The notes: generated from the letters alone by a model not told the origin. A DNA stretch of 64,000 nt from Neoceratodus forsteri (GCA_016271365.2 CM057456.1:889510001-889574000), one strand, 5' to 3'. Numbered from the stretch's first letter, positions 20,040-31,799 are shown. Program-made: numbers and translations.

Positions 20040-20576
20040 CTTGAGGCACAGCAAAAGGTCTGATATTGTTTTTAGTGCCCTTGTTACAAATCAGTATGAT
20101 TAAACTATGGCTGTGTCTATGCTGCTCCATATGCCAGTTCTGCACCACAAGTGACTTGTGATGGACCTTGGCTGCCCTGGGAACAGGAATGGAGCTCCTC
20201 AAGGCTTCCAGTGAGCTCTGTTGTGCATCCCCTGTTTTTTGTTGTCAGGGGCTCATAGGACACAACAGTCTGCAGATAGTTTTGACATATCCCCTTATGA
20301 TTGTGCATTATGCTGGTTAGGTTTCATTTTAACTATCCTGCTACCTCTCTTGCAGTCTTCCATGTTATAGAGGAGGGCAGGGACCATGTGATAGGATGAT
20401 CAATCTGGGCTCTAAAAGTCACTGAAAGTAATGGCATGGGGTATGGAAGATTTATGAACATGGTCCTCCTGCCCCTGGTGTAACTTCCATGTTTGCCTGG
20501 TGCTCAAAGTCAGTCATAACTGACTTTGGCCATGTGCAGAGAGACCCCACCCCACACTCAAATGCCCACACCTAGA
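20040..20576. other. No gene recognised
   Basis: No domain, repeat or paired-end structure noticed. Confidence 0.4.
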
Positions 20577-21195
20577 AACATAGACACTGATGACAGATAA
20601 GAACAAGTAGGCTTTCCAGTCTGCCCATTTTCCCTATCTACAGCAAAAGCCCAGACCCTACTTGTTCTCCAGCTTTACCTTCTAGTGCCAATTGCTAGGG
20701 TTCCCCTATGCCTGTCCCATGCATTTTTGAATTCCTCCACTGTGTTTGCCCCCACCACCTCCACGGGGAGTCTATTCCATGCATCCACCACCTTTCCGTG
20801 AAGAAATACTTCCTCACATTACCCCTTAGTCTACCCCCTTCAAACCTCACGTCATGCCCCTTGGTTCCTGAACATCTCCTTTTGTGAAAGATGCTACCCT
20901 CTGGTACCCTATTTATGCCCTTTAGATATGTGTAGGTTTCTATCATATCTCCCCTGTATCTCCTCTCCTCCAGGGTATACATAATGAGGTTTCCTAGTCT
21001 CTCCTCGTATGACTTTTGGTGCATTCCCTGCACCATCTTTGTTGCCCTTCTTTGAACTGCCTCCACCCTGTCTATGTTCTTATGGAGATGTGGCCTCCAG
21101 AACTGAACACAGTACTCCAAATGAGGCCTTTACCAATGATCTGTACAGTGGCATCATCACCTTTTTTCTTCTGCTGGCGATACCTGGCTACCAGC
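20577..21195 (-). mobile_element. CR1-like LINE 3' portion, minus strand
   Basis: The minus strand encodes the reverse-transcriptase C-terminal region: LEYCVQFWRPHLHKNIDR, RRATKMVQGMHQKSYEERL and RGNVRKYFFTERWW. The 3' UTR ends with a TCTATGTTTCTAGG tail at about 20577. It parallels 34860-35438. 5'-truncated near 21195 and frameshifted. Confidence 0.9.
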
Positions 21196-21735
21196 CACAC
21201 AACTCCAAAGATTAGGAGGGATGTGGTTACTGGCACTTGAATGGCACTGGGAGGGATTGAGAATGCTGTGAGGGCCTCTCAGTGCATGACGTTTAAGTCA
21301 TACAATAAGGAAGCCAGCATGCTGCATACATATGGTGCATAGACTTTTTTTTTAAATGGCAGGAATGAATGAAGCCATTTGATTTCTTGGAATATGTCAC
21401 TTGACTGTGTATATTCATTATAATTACATTGGTGCACTGTATTTTAAATTTTTTTGTTTGTTTTAAAATCCATTTTATAAGCCTAATAAGACAATAAGAC
21501 ATTACAGGTATGTATAATTATGGTCAATAATCACATTTCTTGGGTGTGTTCACTGTCACAATGCACTGAAACCTCCCCTGAGGTGTGAGATTGACTCATA
21601 ATTTCACACCCTGTGGTGTATTATTGCTTACTCATGACCAGGGCCCTTAAATGAACTGTACCTGATCTGAACCACTTTTGGTGTGCCTCAAGACATCTTT
21701 CTCAAGATACAGTTACACTTTAAGGTTGATGCCAT
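21196..21735. other. No gene recognised
   Basis: AT-rich from 21300 to 21520. No recognisable repeat or coding segment. Confidence 0.4.
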
Positions 21736-21774
21736 GTTTTTAACCCTAGATAAATCATGGCACACTCACCATCC

Positions 21775-22520
21775 ATAACCTGAAACCACACTCTGAAATC
21801 ATAGTTTTCGGTGATCTCAACATCAATGGGCTCTCCCCTAACATCGGCACTTTCAAGGACTCTATCTCTGCACTTCATTTCTCGCAGCTCATTCCCTCAC
21901 CCACCAAGACAAATTACAGAATGGGAACAAGTACCCTCCTTGACTGGATCCTCTCTAACTGACCGGACCATATTTCAGATGCAACAGTGCACCCAAATAC
22001 ACTAAGCAATCACTCCCCCATTACCTGCAGCTGGACAAACAAATTCCACAAGCCACCCCCTCAGACAATATATTGCATGGTGCTGAAACATGGGCACCTT
22101 GAGCCCCTCAAACTGTACCTGAGTAATATAGAGTGGTCATTACTGGACACTACTAAAGATATCAGCCTAGCCTTGGACCATCTCATTAAGCATATCAATA
22201 CTGCCTGTGAGATACATGCTCCCTACAAAAAGATGAAAGTTTGTGGCACCTCAGACTCCTGGATAACCCCTGAGCTTATCTCCAGGATGAAACACAGGGA
22301 TCACCTCTGGCACTGTGCAAGAGAAATGGGCAGACAGGCAGACATGCAGGAATATAAAAATGTCAGGAATGAATGCAAAGGGCAATCCGCCAGGTGCAAG
22401 CCAAATTCCACTGGGAAGTGCTTACAAATTCTTGGGGGGACAGTAAGAATTTCTGGAACAACATTAAAGTTGTCACTGGCAAAGCATCATAAATCTCACC
22501 CTCAATGCTAAACATTGATG
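21775..22520 (+). pseudogene. L2 ORF2 endonuclease C-terminus and linker
   Basis: IVFGDLNINGLSP (endonuclease D-x-N motif) opens the segment near 21800. STLLDWILSN and the linker ATVHPNTLSNHSPITC follow, with the catalytic S-D-H changed to S-N-H. The downstream linker has the family-typical run with APYKKMKVCGTSDSWITPEL and MKHRDHLW. A TGA after WILSN interrupts the frame at about 21960. The frame then stays open to 22511. Confidence 0.75.
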
Positions 22521-22608
22521 GTACCCCAACTTTGTACCCACTTACCATAGCAAATACTTTTAACAATGCTTTCACGGACCTGAGCAGCGTCCTTCCCCGC
22601 GGATTTTT

Positions 22609-23800
22609 TTGAAGATTCCACCCCTCCCCCTACACACAGTACTAAGGACTGGACAAGAATTCTCCCCTCCCCACTTTTACTTTAGGAAGGTCTCTTTGTT
22701 AACAGCCAAGAAATACCTGTGCAAAGTGCGTGGGAAGTTTAGATTCAGTGGAGACTCGCTGGATCTTAAAATCGTTGCCCTCACACTAGATGAGCTACTG
22801 AATCACTTAACTAAGATTCTTAACCTTTTGCTGAAGCTGGCCCAATTCCCCAAAATATGGAAGCATGCCCTAGTGACATCCATACACAAGAGTGGAGAGG
22901 CCCTACATGCAAATTATAGGCCCATATCTATACTCCTGCCGTTATCCAAGGCGCTTGACCAAATAGTTGCAAACCAATTAATGGATTACCTTGAAAAATA
23001 CTCAGTACAATGCCCACAGCAACATGGATTCCAAAAAGGTCATAGCACCACAATGGCACTATTGGAATTCACTGGCTACATCCATCTCTACAAAGGCAAT
23101 TTAGTGGGAGCAGCCTTCGTAGACCTTACAAAAGCCTTTGACACTGTTCACCACTCTCTTCTTCTTCAGCAACTAGCCTCCATAGGTCTCACCTCTAACA
23201 TGTTAGATTGGTTCAAGAATTATCTGGATGGTCGATCCCAACAGGTGAAAATTGCAAATGTTCCCTTAGTCAAACTGCCCGTCCACTCAGGTGTACCACA
23301 GGGCTCTATTTTAGGGCCTTTACTTTTCAGCATCTTCCTGAACAACCTACTGCAGGCCTGCCACCAACAGATGCTACTATATGTGGACAATGCTGTCATC
23401 TTTACTAGTAACTCTGACCCACAGCAACTGGAATGTCAACTACAGCATAGTTTTGTAGAATCTGAGGACTGGTTCAATGCTCACAAATTGATCCTGAACT
23501 ACAAAAAAAATAAAGTTATGCTGTTCAGTGGCACCCATAGCAAGCACAAATCTCAACCACTTACAATCTGAAACTGCATGGGAGTATCTCTGGAACAAAT
23601 CCTACACTTTAAGTATTTGGGAGTAACCCTGAACAGCTCACTTTTTTATGCTCAGCACATCAACAACGTTGCCCAGGCTGTCAACATCAAGATTGGTCTG
23701 CTGTACAGACATAAACACTGCTTGACAGCCGAAGCCCTCAAAACTGCAATACTGCAATTATTAGCTCTGTCTTACCTACTGTCGACTATGGCTTAGTTAT
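22609..23800 (+). pseudogene. L2 ORF2 reverse transcriptase remnant
   Basis: A 320-codon open segment contains ordered RT motifs: KIWKHALVTSIHKSG, NYRPISILLPLSKALD, QHGFQKGHSTTMALLEF, AFVDLTKAFDTVHHSLL and SGVPQGSILGPLLFSIFL. At the catalytic site it reads MLLYVDNAVIF where the family has a Y-A-D-D pair, so the second aspartate is lost. Downstream, FNAHKLILNYKKNKVMLFSG and, after a stop near 23570, LEQILHFKYLGVTLN follow in nearly the same frame. The length suggests a modestly decayed, catalytically dead copy. Confidence 0.88.
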
Positions 23801-24655
23801 CTATGGTGCCACTCCTACTTCTTCACTCCGTAGAATATCCACTGCATTAAATAAGGTGTGCAGACTCCTTACCAGTGCTGCATGCCTTACCCACACATGC
23901 GACCTATACGCCCAGTCTGGGTGGTTTCACCTAAGTGGAAGGATACAGTACCAAACATACTTGTCAGCTAAAAAAGCACTTCTTGGCCTTTGGCCCCCTG
24001 GAACTGTGGACCTCCTTAGTCCTCACTCCAGCTCCCAGCACACTTGAAGCTCAGCCCATCAATCTCTGAAGATTCCTAGGTGCTGGACATCTCAAGGGCA
24101 GCAGTCATTTGCTTACAGAGCCCCACTTGGGTTCAATGCACTTCCCAATGAAATTCTATCCATACCAAGATTAGGTCCTTTCAAGGACAGGCTCCATCAG
24201 CATCTTACAACAAATAGTTCCTGCGACTGCTTCACCTATTGATACTACCATCTGTGTGCACTCCAGTTCCCTCTTTTCCATCCCAAAGCTTCACCTTTCC
24301 AACCCTTGTTATATCCTTCTACCCTCCGCTAACTCTCCCACCCCCACCACATCCCCTCTTACCTACCTACTACGCGCACCCGTCACTCTTTCTTCTCCTA
24401 CTGACAAGGCCTTCTGGCTGCTTACCTCTCATCTTCTCTCTTATTACCCCCTTCGCTCCTTTCTTCTCCACTACTAAAGTTATTAATTCTAGATAATTAA
24501 AGTATGTACTTTACTGTTTTTTAAACCTAGTCTTTGTATTACCACCTCTGTATATTTGTTCACTCCTCCCACTGACGTGGAACCTTTGTAAATGAGCGCC
24601 TTGCGCTCAAAGGTATTGTAATCAGAGAGTGATTAAATAAACTATACTGCTGGTG

Positions 24656-24849
24656 ATTCATGTGTCCTTAACTCTGTATCGCTAAATGTCCTTACTTGTT
24701 AGAGCTCATACAACAACCTTAATTTTTTTTTTTTGCTATGACTGGCCATTATTTTTCATCAGAGGTAAGCATGTTGTCTAATACAATAGATAGGATTAAT
24801 GATATCAGACAAATAACATAGTTATGATTAGGAATGAGTAGAATCCCAG
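24656..24849. other. Short unassigned spacer
   Basis: It contains a T11-12 run near 24725 and no other signal. Confidence 0.4.
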
Positions 24850-25190
24850 CACTTTAGGTTACACCAACCCCCCCAATCGTGACATTGCTCCCACTTCCCT
24901 ACCACCTCAGATGCTCCCAACTACCTTACTCCTTCCACCTGTGTTTGCAACCCCTCCTTCTTCTCACCTCGGAGAGCTTCCAAGTAGGATGTTAACCTCT
25001 AACACCAGCTAGCTACTATGCTGCCTAAGCTGTTTAAAGCTGTTGTACCCTGTACCTTACCTGTACTATATGTGACCCTGTCATCTGTATTGTATTGTCT
25101 ATGTAACTGACGAGGAACCTATAAATGAGCATCTGCTCACCGGTGTAATCCAAGACCTCAATAGACAAATAAAAAATAAACAAATTAGTG
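24850..25190 (+). mobile_element. L2-like LINE 3' UTR fragment
   Basis: It ends with GAGCATCTGCTC (25129-25140), a stem-loop like the one at 24592-24606. GGTGTAATCC follows, then an A-rich AAATAAAAAATAAAC tail. CTGACGAGGAACCTATAAATG matches CTGACGTGGAACCTTTGTAA upstream of the first element's hairpin. It is a second, heavily 5'-truncated copy of a related subfamily. Confidence 0.75.
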
Positions 25191-25812
25191 CATTTTCAGC
25201 TGCTCATAACTCAGCTGTTGATTGACCAAGAAACCCAGAAATTGGTAGGGTCAGTAAATCCTGAACATTTAATAAACATTGGTTTAGTACATTTTAAGTT
25301 ACAAAGTGTGTGGAACATTATGTAACTAAAAATCAGCCTTTAGATTCGGACTCCAAAGGCAGTAGCTGTGGTGGCTTAGGAAGGAAAAGCTAAAATAAAG
25401 AAGCTATAAATAACATAAAAAGCTAGTGGCCATGCATGCATGGATAAAAAATATGTCTTGTTTTCATAAGAGGTTATCATGCACTGTGGCCCCTGAAGTC
25501 TCCAGCCACTCTTCTGGCATATTAGGCAGTCTTTAAAATAACTGAATAAAAATCTGGCCACTGGGATCCCATCTCTTGTGGCACGCTGGCTCCCCAATCT
25601 CTGAAGCCTACCCCCACAATAAAGGTTTCCACTGGGGGCCCATTCTCAGTGGCCCTGGAGTGTCCCAACCACCCCCCACCCAAGACAGTGTGTGGCACAA
25701 GCCTTCAACTCATCTTTGCAGCTGGCCACAATCAGAATCAATCCTAAATGTGATTATATAAAAACATGCCCACAGCATATATAGTATCTCATCCCAGTTT
25801 GCAATATAGAGG
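25191..25812. other. No gene recognised
   Basis: No paired repeats or domains noticed. Confidence 0.4.
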
Positions 25813-26247
25813 ATAATGTATGGTCCTCTATCGTTAACCGGTCAGTTAACAGTTGAGAGGTTGCCAGGGCGACCGTGTAAACCTTGAGAGCGAAGCTCAA
25901 GAGGTTTACGTCGCCATGGCAACCTCGAGACGGTTAAAATTGACCGGTTGCCGATAGAGAAACCATACATTATTTTTTATAGTGTATGGTCCCACATAAA
26001 AAGGCTGCTTACTTTTTCATTACTAGTCATTGCCGCGGCCGTTCAGTCCTTCCCTAACCGCGGCTGTTCATGCGTCAGTTCCCCATTGAAAAAAAAGCGC
26101 GCACATGCGCAGACCAATCGCTGTTGTTAACCTATTGATGTGACGTAGCATCGATAGGTTAACAACATATCTACATCACATCGATAGGTTAACAACCTTA
26201 GGAAATGATGATTTCCTAAGGTTAACAGCGTTCTACCATACATTATA
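25813..26247. mobile_element. Fold-back TIR element (ATAATGTATGGT ends)
   Basis: The left part, 25813-25973, is a near-perfect 161-bp palindrome. Its ends are ATAATGTATGGT and ACCATACATTAT, and its exact midpoint is the apex GAGCGAAGCTC (25888-25898). A second TATAGTGTATGGT at about 25979 and ACCATACATTATA near 26233-26245 bound the rest. The right part holds clustered GTTAAC palindromes. The same composite start, palindrome then TATAGTGTATGG, occurs at 51568-51775. No coding sequence; non-autonomous. Superfamily unknown. Confidence 0.75.
26110..26232. repeat. Cluster of GTTAAC-centred palindromes
   Basis: GTTGTTAACCTAT pairs with ATAGGTTAACAAC around a TGATGTGACGTAGC-containing loop. ATCGATAGGTTAACAAC is then repeated directly, and ACCTTAGGAAAT pairs with ATTTCCTAAGGT around GATG. 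These nested hairpins fill the right half of the fold-back element. Confidence 0.8.
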
Positions 26248-27248
26248 ATGTTATTGTAAACCAGGGTTTACAAAATACATGCTGTGTGTGTGCATTTAGT
26301 AAATTACATTTGTAATTTATTCAGACAGTTGTCAGCCACCGAAGTGAATGGAGGATTCTTGTTGGCCACCATCTTGGGGGGTAAGGCAGCTCTGTAAGGA
26401 TAGGGTTTATTACTGGATGCCAGGGACTTTGAAGGTTGTGCCTGGGTGAGGGACACCACAGGACACCAGGGCATATTTTCTTGAGGAGAAGTTGTGGGGT
26501 TACTACTGGTTACCAGTGATTGTTTGACCTGGGTAAGGTAAGGGTAAGGGTAAGATAAGGGGTGACACTTGATGCCCTGGATTGCCTGGCTTAGGGCAGG
26601 GTGAGGGGATACTGTTGGATGTTAAGGACTATTTGGATTACAGTTGGGTGAGGAAGGGGTTGCCACTGGACCCCAAGGATTTTGTGGCTTGAGATTGTGC
26701 CTGGGAGGGGAGTAACACAAATATTAGGGACTGCATTGCTTAGCACTGGGTGAGGGAGGGGACGTCACTGGATGCCAGTGCCTATTGGCTTGGAGGCTTG
26801 GTGGGGGTACCACTGAGTACAAGATACTGCTTGGTTTGGAATAGGGTTTGGAAGGGGAATGCCACTGAATGTCACAGATGCTTGGTTTAAGGATGGGTAA
26901 AGAAAGGGGTTGCCGCTGGAAAGCAGGAATATTTGGATCAAGCCACAACACATGAGGGGGTTGCCACTGGATGCTAAGAATGTGTGGATTGAGACAAGGT
27001 GTGGATGGGAATGTCACTGGATGCCAGAAATGCTTGGACTGAGACAAGGTGTCAGTGGGGATGTCACTAGACGCAAGGGATGCTTGGATTGAGACAAGGT
27101 GTGGTTAGGAATGCCACTGGATGCCAGAAATGCTTGGAATGAGACAATGTGTGGGTGGGGATGTCACTAGATGCCAGCAATGCTTGGATTGAGACAAGGT
27201 GTGGGTGGGGGTATCACTGGATGCCAGAAATGCTTGGATTGAGACAAG

Positions 27249-28731
27249 AGACCCAATTTTCAGTTGGTTTCAACTGACGCAAGGAGGTTGCGGCAAAGGA
27301 ATTTGCCTCAAGGGGTGAGTTGCGGCAACACTTGCAGCAAATGTGATTTTCCAACCTGGCCTGCATCTGAGCCAAGAATAGCTGCAGCAAAGCCCCTGTG
27401 CACCAGGTTTGTGGTCAAGATCCCATTGCGCCCAGTCACAAGGGATCTTGCACCATGACGGAGCTGCCACATCCCCTTTATTGGGATATTCAAAGCCCGT
27501 CAGGGATGCAACCCAGAGACTCACCAGACCTTCCAGGAGGTGGTCTAAATGGTTGCAGCTAGAATGACACCAAAGGACAGCAGGCAGTGGGGTGCAGAAA
27601 GGGCAGGGAAGGAGAAGGGAGGGTGTCTGAGCACAAGTGTCCATCATCCTGGAGTGCCTTTGCATCTGGCGGGGAACCGCTCCAGTGAATGCATTAAGAT
27701 CTATCTGATGTTAGTGACCCCCCCATCTTGAGGCTGATGAATAAGCCCCAGTGCAATAGTGCCTTCCCCCATGATTCCCGATCACCCCCAAGAGGACTGG
27801 AGGACTGGCACCCGTGGAATAGTGCCCCCTCTTCATCCATGATGTCCCGCAGGATGGAACAAACCCACTAGTCATGTTCCCTGGAGGTCTAATGGCCACA
27901 CCCTCCAAATCCTGACAAGCAGTTGTCACCCACCCCGCTACCTTCACCATTCCTGACCGGCATCTGCGACCAACAATACCCTCTGCACACCGCCACTGCC
28001 AGCTGCAGAATGCGATCGCACAGACCATGTAACTGTAAAGTACAGTTACATGGTCTGTGTGATCGCATTCCTCAGCAGGCAATGGTGGTGTGTGGAGGTT
28101 ATTGCTGGTTGCAAATGCCAGTTGGGGATGGTGGGGGAGCAGGGTGGGGGACAACTTCCTGTCGTGGTAGGGAGGAGGGGCTCCACTAGACCACCAGGTA
28201 CTGCGTAGTTGTGTATGGGCATTGCAGCAGCATGGGGGGGACTGGGAAGGGGCTTATTGTATCCACTCAGGGAGAGGATCAGGGCTATGGAGGTGTGAGG
28301 GCGGCACTATTGCACCTCCACAATGATGGGGTGTGGGGGTGGCACTAGCCTGCCACAGCAGGCATTACACAGTAGTGGCACACGAGTGTCCCAAGCCTCA
28401 TGGGATAGTGCCCTATGGAGACAGACCGCCTCCTGCCACAGCCTAGTGTCGGTTGCCCCTTCTGTGCTGCTTGCTGTTCCTTGGGGCACCCAGGGTGTCC
28501 CCTGCACAATAGGCTGGGGCTGCATCCTCACCATCCTGGCCCTGCACCACAGCCTCTCAATGCACCACTTGTCTTGTTGCAGGGCTGCTTCATGGGGCTC
28601 TTCAGGAGAGTTTGCCACAGGTGGCTAGCCTTTTAAAATTGCACCTTTTCTGTTTACCGCAGCTGCATTAGATGCAGCCCTCTACCTTGACGCAAGTTGC
28701 GTCTGATGTATGCGGCTTTGAAAATCAGGCC
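27249..28731. mobile_element. Palindromic TIR element inserted in the minisatellite
   Basis: The array unit GAGACAAGGTGTGG is split. CAAG at 27245-27248 is repeated at 28732-28735, giving a 4-bp target duplication and exact ends for a 1483-bp insert. The ends are AGACCCAATTTTCA and, inverted, GGCCTGATTTTCA. At the centre, 28008-28037 and 28041-28070 form a 30-bp hairpin with one mismatch and an AAG loop. Imperfect complementarity extends at least 110 bp outwards. The right arm holds CTCCACTAGACCACCAGGTA, the minisatellite word of the elements at 49.0 and 52.1 kb, so all three are related. Confidence 0.85.
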
Positions 28732-29049
28732 CAAGGTGTGGGTGGGTATGTCACCCTATGCCAGAAATGCTTGGATTGAGTCAAGGTGTGGGTGGGGGTG
28801 TCACTGTGTGCCAGAAATGCTTGGATTGAGACAAGGTGTGGGTGGGGGTGTCATTGGATGCCAGAAATTCTTGGCCTGAGACAAGGTGTGGGTGGGAATG
28901 TCACTGGGTGCCAGAAATGCTTGGATTGAGACAAAGTGTGGGTGGGAATGTCACTAGATGCCAGAAATGCTTGGACTGAGACAAGGTGTGGGTGGGAATG
29001 TCACTGGATGCCAGAAATGCTTGGATTGAGACAAGGTGTGGGAGGGAAT

Positions 29050-30833
29050 GTCACTAGATGCCAGAAATGCTTGGATTGAGACAAGGTGTGAGTGGGAATG
29101 TCACTAGATGCCAGAAATGCTTGGATTGAAACAAGGTGTGGGTGCGGGGTGTCACTGGATGCCAGAAATGCTTGGATTGTAACAAGGTGCGAGTGGTAAT
29201 GTCACTGGCTGCCAGAAATGCTTGGATTGAGGCAAGGTGTAGGTGGGGTGTCACTGGATGTCTGAAATGCTTGGAATGAGACAAGGTGTGTGTGGGGGTG
29301 TCACTGGATGCCAGAAATGCTTGGATTGAGACACGGTGTGGGTGGGAATATCACTGGATGCCAGATATGCTTGGATTGAGCCAAAGTGTGGGAGAAAATG
29401 TCATTAGATGCCAGAAATGCTTGGACTGAGGCAAGGTGTGGGAGAGAATGTCACTAGATGCCAGAAATGCTTGGATTGAGACAAGGTGTGGGTGGGGGTA
29501 TCACTGGATGCCAGAATGCTGGGATTGTGACAAGATGAGAGTGGTAATGTCACTGGGTGCCAGAAATGCTTGGATTAAAACAAGGTGTAGGTGGGGTGTC
29601 ACTGGATGCCGGAAATGCTTGGAATGAGACAAGGTGTGGGTGGGGATGTCACTGGATGCCAGAAATGCTTGGATCGAGACAAGATGTGGGTGTCACTGGA
29701 TGCCAGAAATGCTTGGATTGAGAAAAGGTGTGGATGAGGGTGTCACTGGATTCCAGATATGCTTGGATTGAGACAAGTTGTGGGAGAAAATGTCACTAGA
29801 TGCCAGAAATGCTTGGACTGAGACAAAGTGTGGGTTGAAATGTCACTAGATGCCAGAAATGCTTGGATTGAGGCAAGGTGTAGGTGGGGTGTCACTGAAT
29901 TCAATAAATGCTTTGATTGAGACAAGATGTAGGTGGGAATGCCACTAGATGCCAGAAATGCTTGGATTGAGACAAGGTGTGAGTGGGAATGTCACTAGAT
30001 GCCAGTAATGCTTGGATTGAAACAAGGTGTGGGTGCTGGGTGTCACTGGATGCCAGAAATGCTTGGATTGTAACAAGGTGCGAGTGGTAATGTCACTGGC
30101 TGCCAGAAATGCTTGGATTGAGGCAAGGTGTAGGTGGGGTGTCACTGGATGTCTGAAATGCTTGGAATGAGACAAGGTGTGTGTGGGGGTGTCGCTGGAT
30201 GCCAGAAATGCTTGGATTGAGACACGGTGTGGGTGGGAATATCACTGGATGCCAGATATGCTTGGATTGAGCCAAAGTGTGGGAGAAAATGTCATTAGAT
30301 GCCAGAAATGCTTGGACTGAGGCAAGGTGTGGGAGAGAATGTCACTAGATGCCAGAAATGCTTGGATTGAGACAAGGTGAGGGTGGGGGTATCACTGGAT
30401 GCCAGAAATGCTGGGATTGTGACAAGATGAGAGTGGTAATGTCACTGGGTGCCAGAAATGCTTGGATTAAAACAAGGTGTAGGTGGGGTGTCACTGGATG
30501 CCGGAAATGCTTGGAATGAGACAAGGTGTGGGTGGGGATGTCACTGAATGCCAGAAATGCTTGGATCGAGACAAGATGTGGGTGTCACTGGATGCAAGAA
30601 ATGCTTGGATTGAGAAAAGGTGTGGATGAGGGTGTCACTGGATTCCAGATATGCTTGGATTGAGACAAGTTGTGGGAGAAAATGTCACTAGATGCCAGAA
30701 ATGCTTGGACTGAGACAAAGTGTGGGTTGAAATGTCACTAGATGCCAGAAATGCTTGGATTGAGGCAAGGTGTAGGTGGGGTGTCACTGAATTCCAGAAA
30801 TGCTTTGATTGAGACAAGATGTAGGTGGGAATG
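29050..30833 (+). repeat. 892-bp higher-order repeat within the minisatellite
   Basis: Variant-bearing units recur at a constant offset of 891-892 bp: TAACAAGGTGCGAG at 29180 and 30071, and GGATCGAGACAAG at 29671 and 30563. The two ~892-bp blocks (about 29050-29941 and 29942-30833) are almost identical, so the duplication is much younger than the units. Confidence 0.9.
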
Positions 30834-31009
30834 TCACTGGATGCCAGATATGCTTGGATTGAGACAAGGTGTGGGAGGGAATGTCACTAGATGCCAGAGT
30901 GCTTGGACTGAGACAAGGTGTGGATGGGAATCTCACTGGATTCAAGGGATGCTTGGATTGAGACAAGGTGTGGGTGGGAATGTCACTGGATGTCAGAAAT
31001 GCTTGGATT

Positions 31010-31578
31010 TGACCCAGTGATGCAGAGGGCTGAGGCGCTGGATGCCTTACCTTGCTCCACACCGGTGACCCGTGTTTGGGAACGAGCACAGGCCACTGGA
31101 GGTCGGCCAGGGAGGAGAAGGATTGAGCTCCCAATGGCTGCTTTCCTTCTCCGGGGGAGTTACCTGCATGCTCCTGCTGCAATACCACCATCTAGAGGAG
31201 CCCAGATGGAAGGTGCAGTAGGAGGAAGAAGAAGTATAGGGATAGGCAGACGTGCCCCTCATTGCATGCCGATGTCAGGGAAGAACAAGGGAAAACCACC
31301 CTCGTCTCTTCTAGACAATGACGCCTCACTGTACATCCTCAGGCTCATGAGGGCACACTCTGCTTTACCAGTCCACATCGCAGCAAGCAAGGTTAGGGGG
31401 AGGTAAGCGGGGAGTACCTCCTCACCCTACCTGGGGGTTATCTAGGCACCTAAGTTAATGGAACAGTGTTCTCTAGGGGCAGACCCCGATAGGAGAGGAT
31501 CATGCAGGGATGAGGCAGTCTGAGAGAGTGGAGAGAAGGGGCAGTCATTAACATAAATACAGGGTAAAGAAAAAAAAG
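31010..31578 (+). mobile_element. tRNA-derived SINE, copy 2 (569 bp)
   Basis: Insertion in the 50-bp array duplicated GAAATGCTTGGATT exactly (30996-31009 and 31579-31592), so both ends are known to the base. The tRNA-like head starts GACCCAGTGATGCAGAGGGC (A-box-like) and has a degenerate B-box near 31070-31085 (GTGTTTGGGAACG). The tail is AAAGAAAAAAAAG. The perfect duplication suggests it is younger than copy 1. An open frame at 30918-31406 crosses its boundary and is not a gene. Confidence 0.92.
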
Positions 31579-31799
31579 GAAATGCTTGGATTGAGACAAG
31601 GTATGGGTGAGAATGTCACTGAATGCAAGGGATGGTTGGTTTGGGGCAGAGTGTGAAAGTGGGGGCCATTGAACTCATTGGATTGGCCCATGGTGAAAGG
31701 GGGTGGCACTAGTCACTGGACACTTTTTGGCACAGGGGCTGGGTGAGGCAAAGATTGTCACTGCATCCCACCCCAGTGACTGCCTGTCATTAAAAAGAA

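Larger units (their letters stand above)
21736..24655 (+). mobile_element. L2-like LINE, plus strand, 5'-truncated
   Basis: The copy starts within the endonuclease and runs through the reverse transcriptase to a 3' UTR. The 3' end has the stem-loop GAGCGCCTTGCGCTC (24592-24606) followed by GTGATTAAATAAAC. A short 3' hairpin plus simple tail is typical of L2/CR1-superfamily elements, which use it for target-primed reverse transcription. Several stops and frameshifts inactivate it. Confidence 0.82.
26400..31790 (+). repeat. 50-bp minisatellite array, interrupted
   Basis: The unit is 50 bp: GATGCCAGAAATGCTTGG, then ATTGAGACAAGGTGTGGG, then a G-rich end and GTCACT. Units are diverged from 26400 to about 26980, homogeneous from about 27000 to 31000, and diverged again after 31593. 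This is the usual pattern of an array homogenised in its middle. Two insertions split it: 27249-28731 and 31010-31578. Repeated translations such as SQSKHFWHPVT on the minus strand come from the array and are not genes. Confidence 0.95.

Noticed and set aside
26724..30818. Repeated open frames with SQSKHFWHPVT-like peptides
   Set aside because: They are translations of the 50-bp minisatellite. Because 50 is not a multiple of three, frames change every unit and no protein is conserved.
31047..31406. Frames crossing the SINE at 31010-31578
   Set aside because: They span the insertion boundary between array and SINE and have no homologue pattern.
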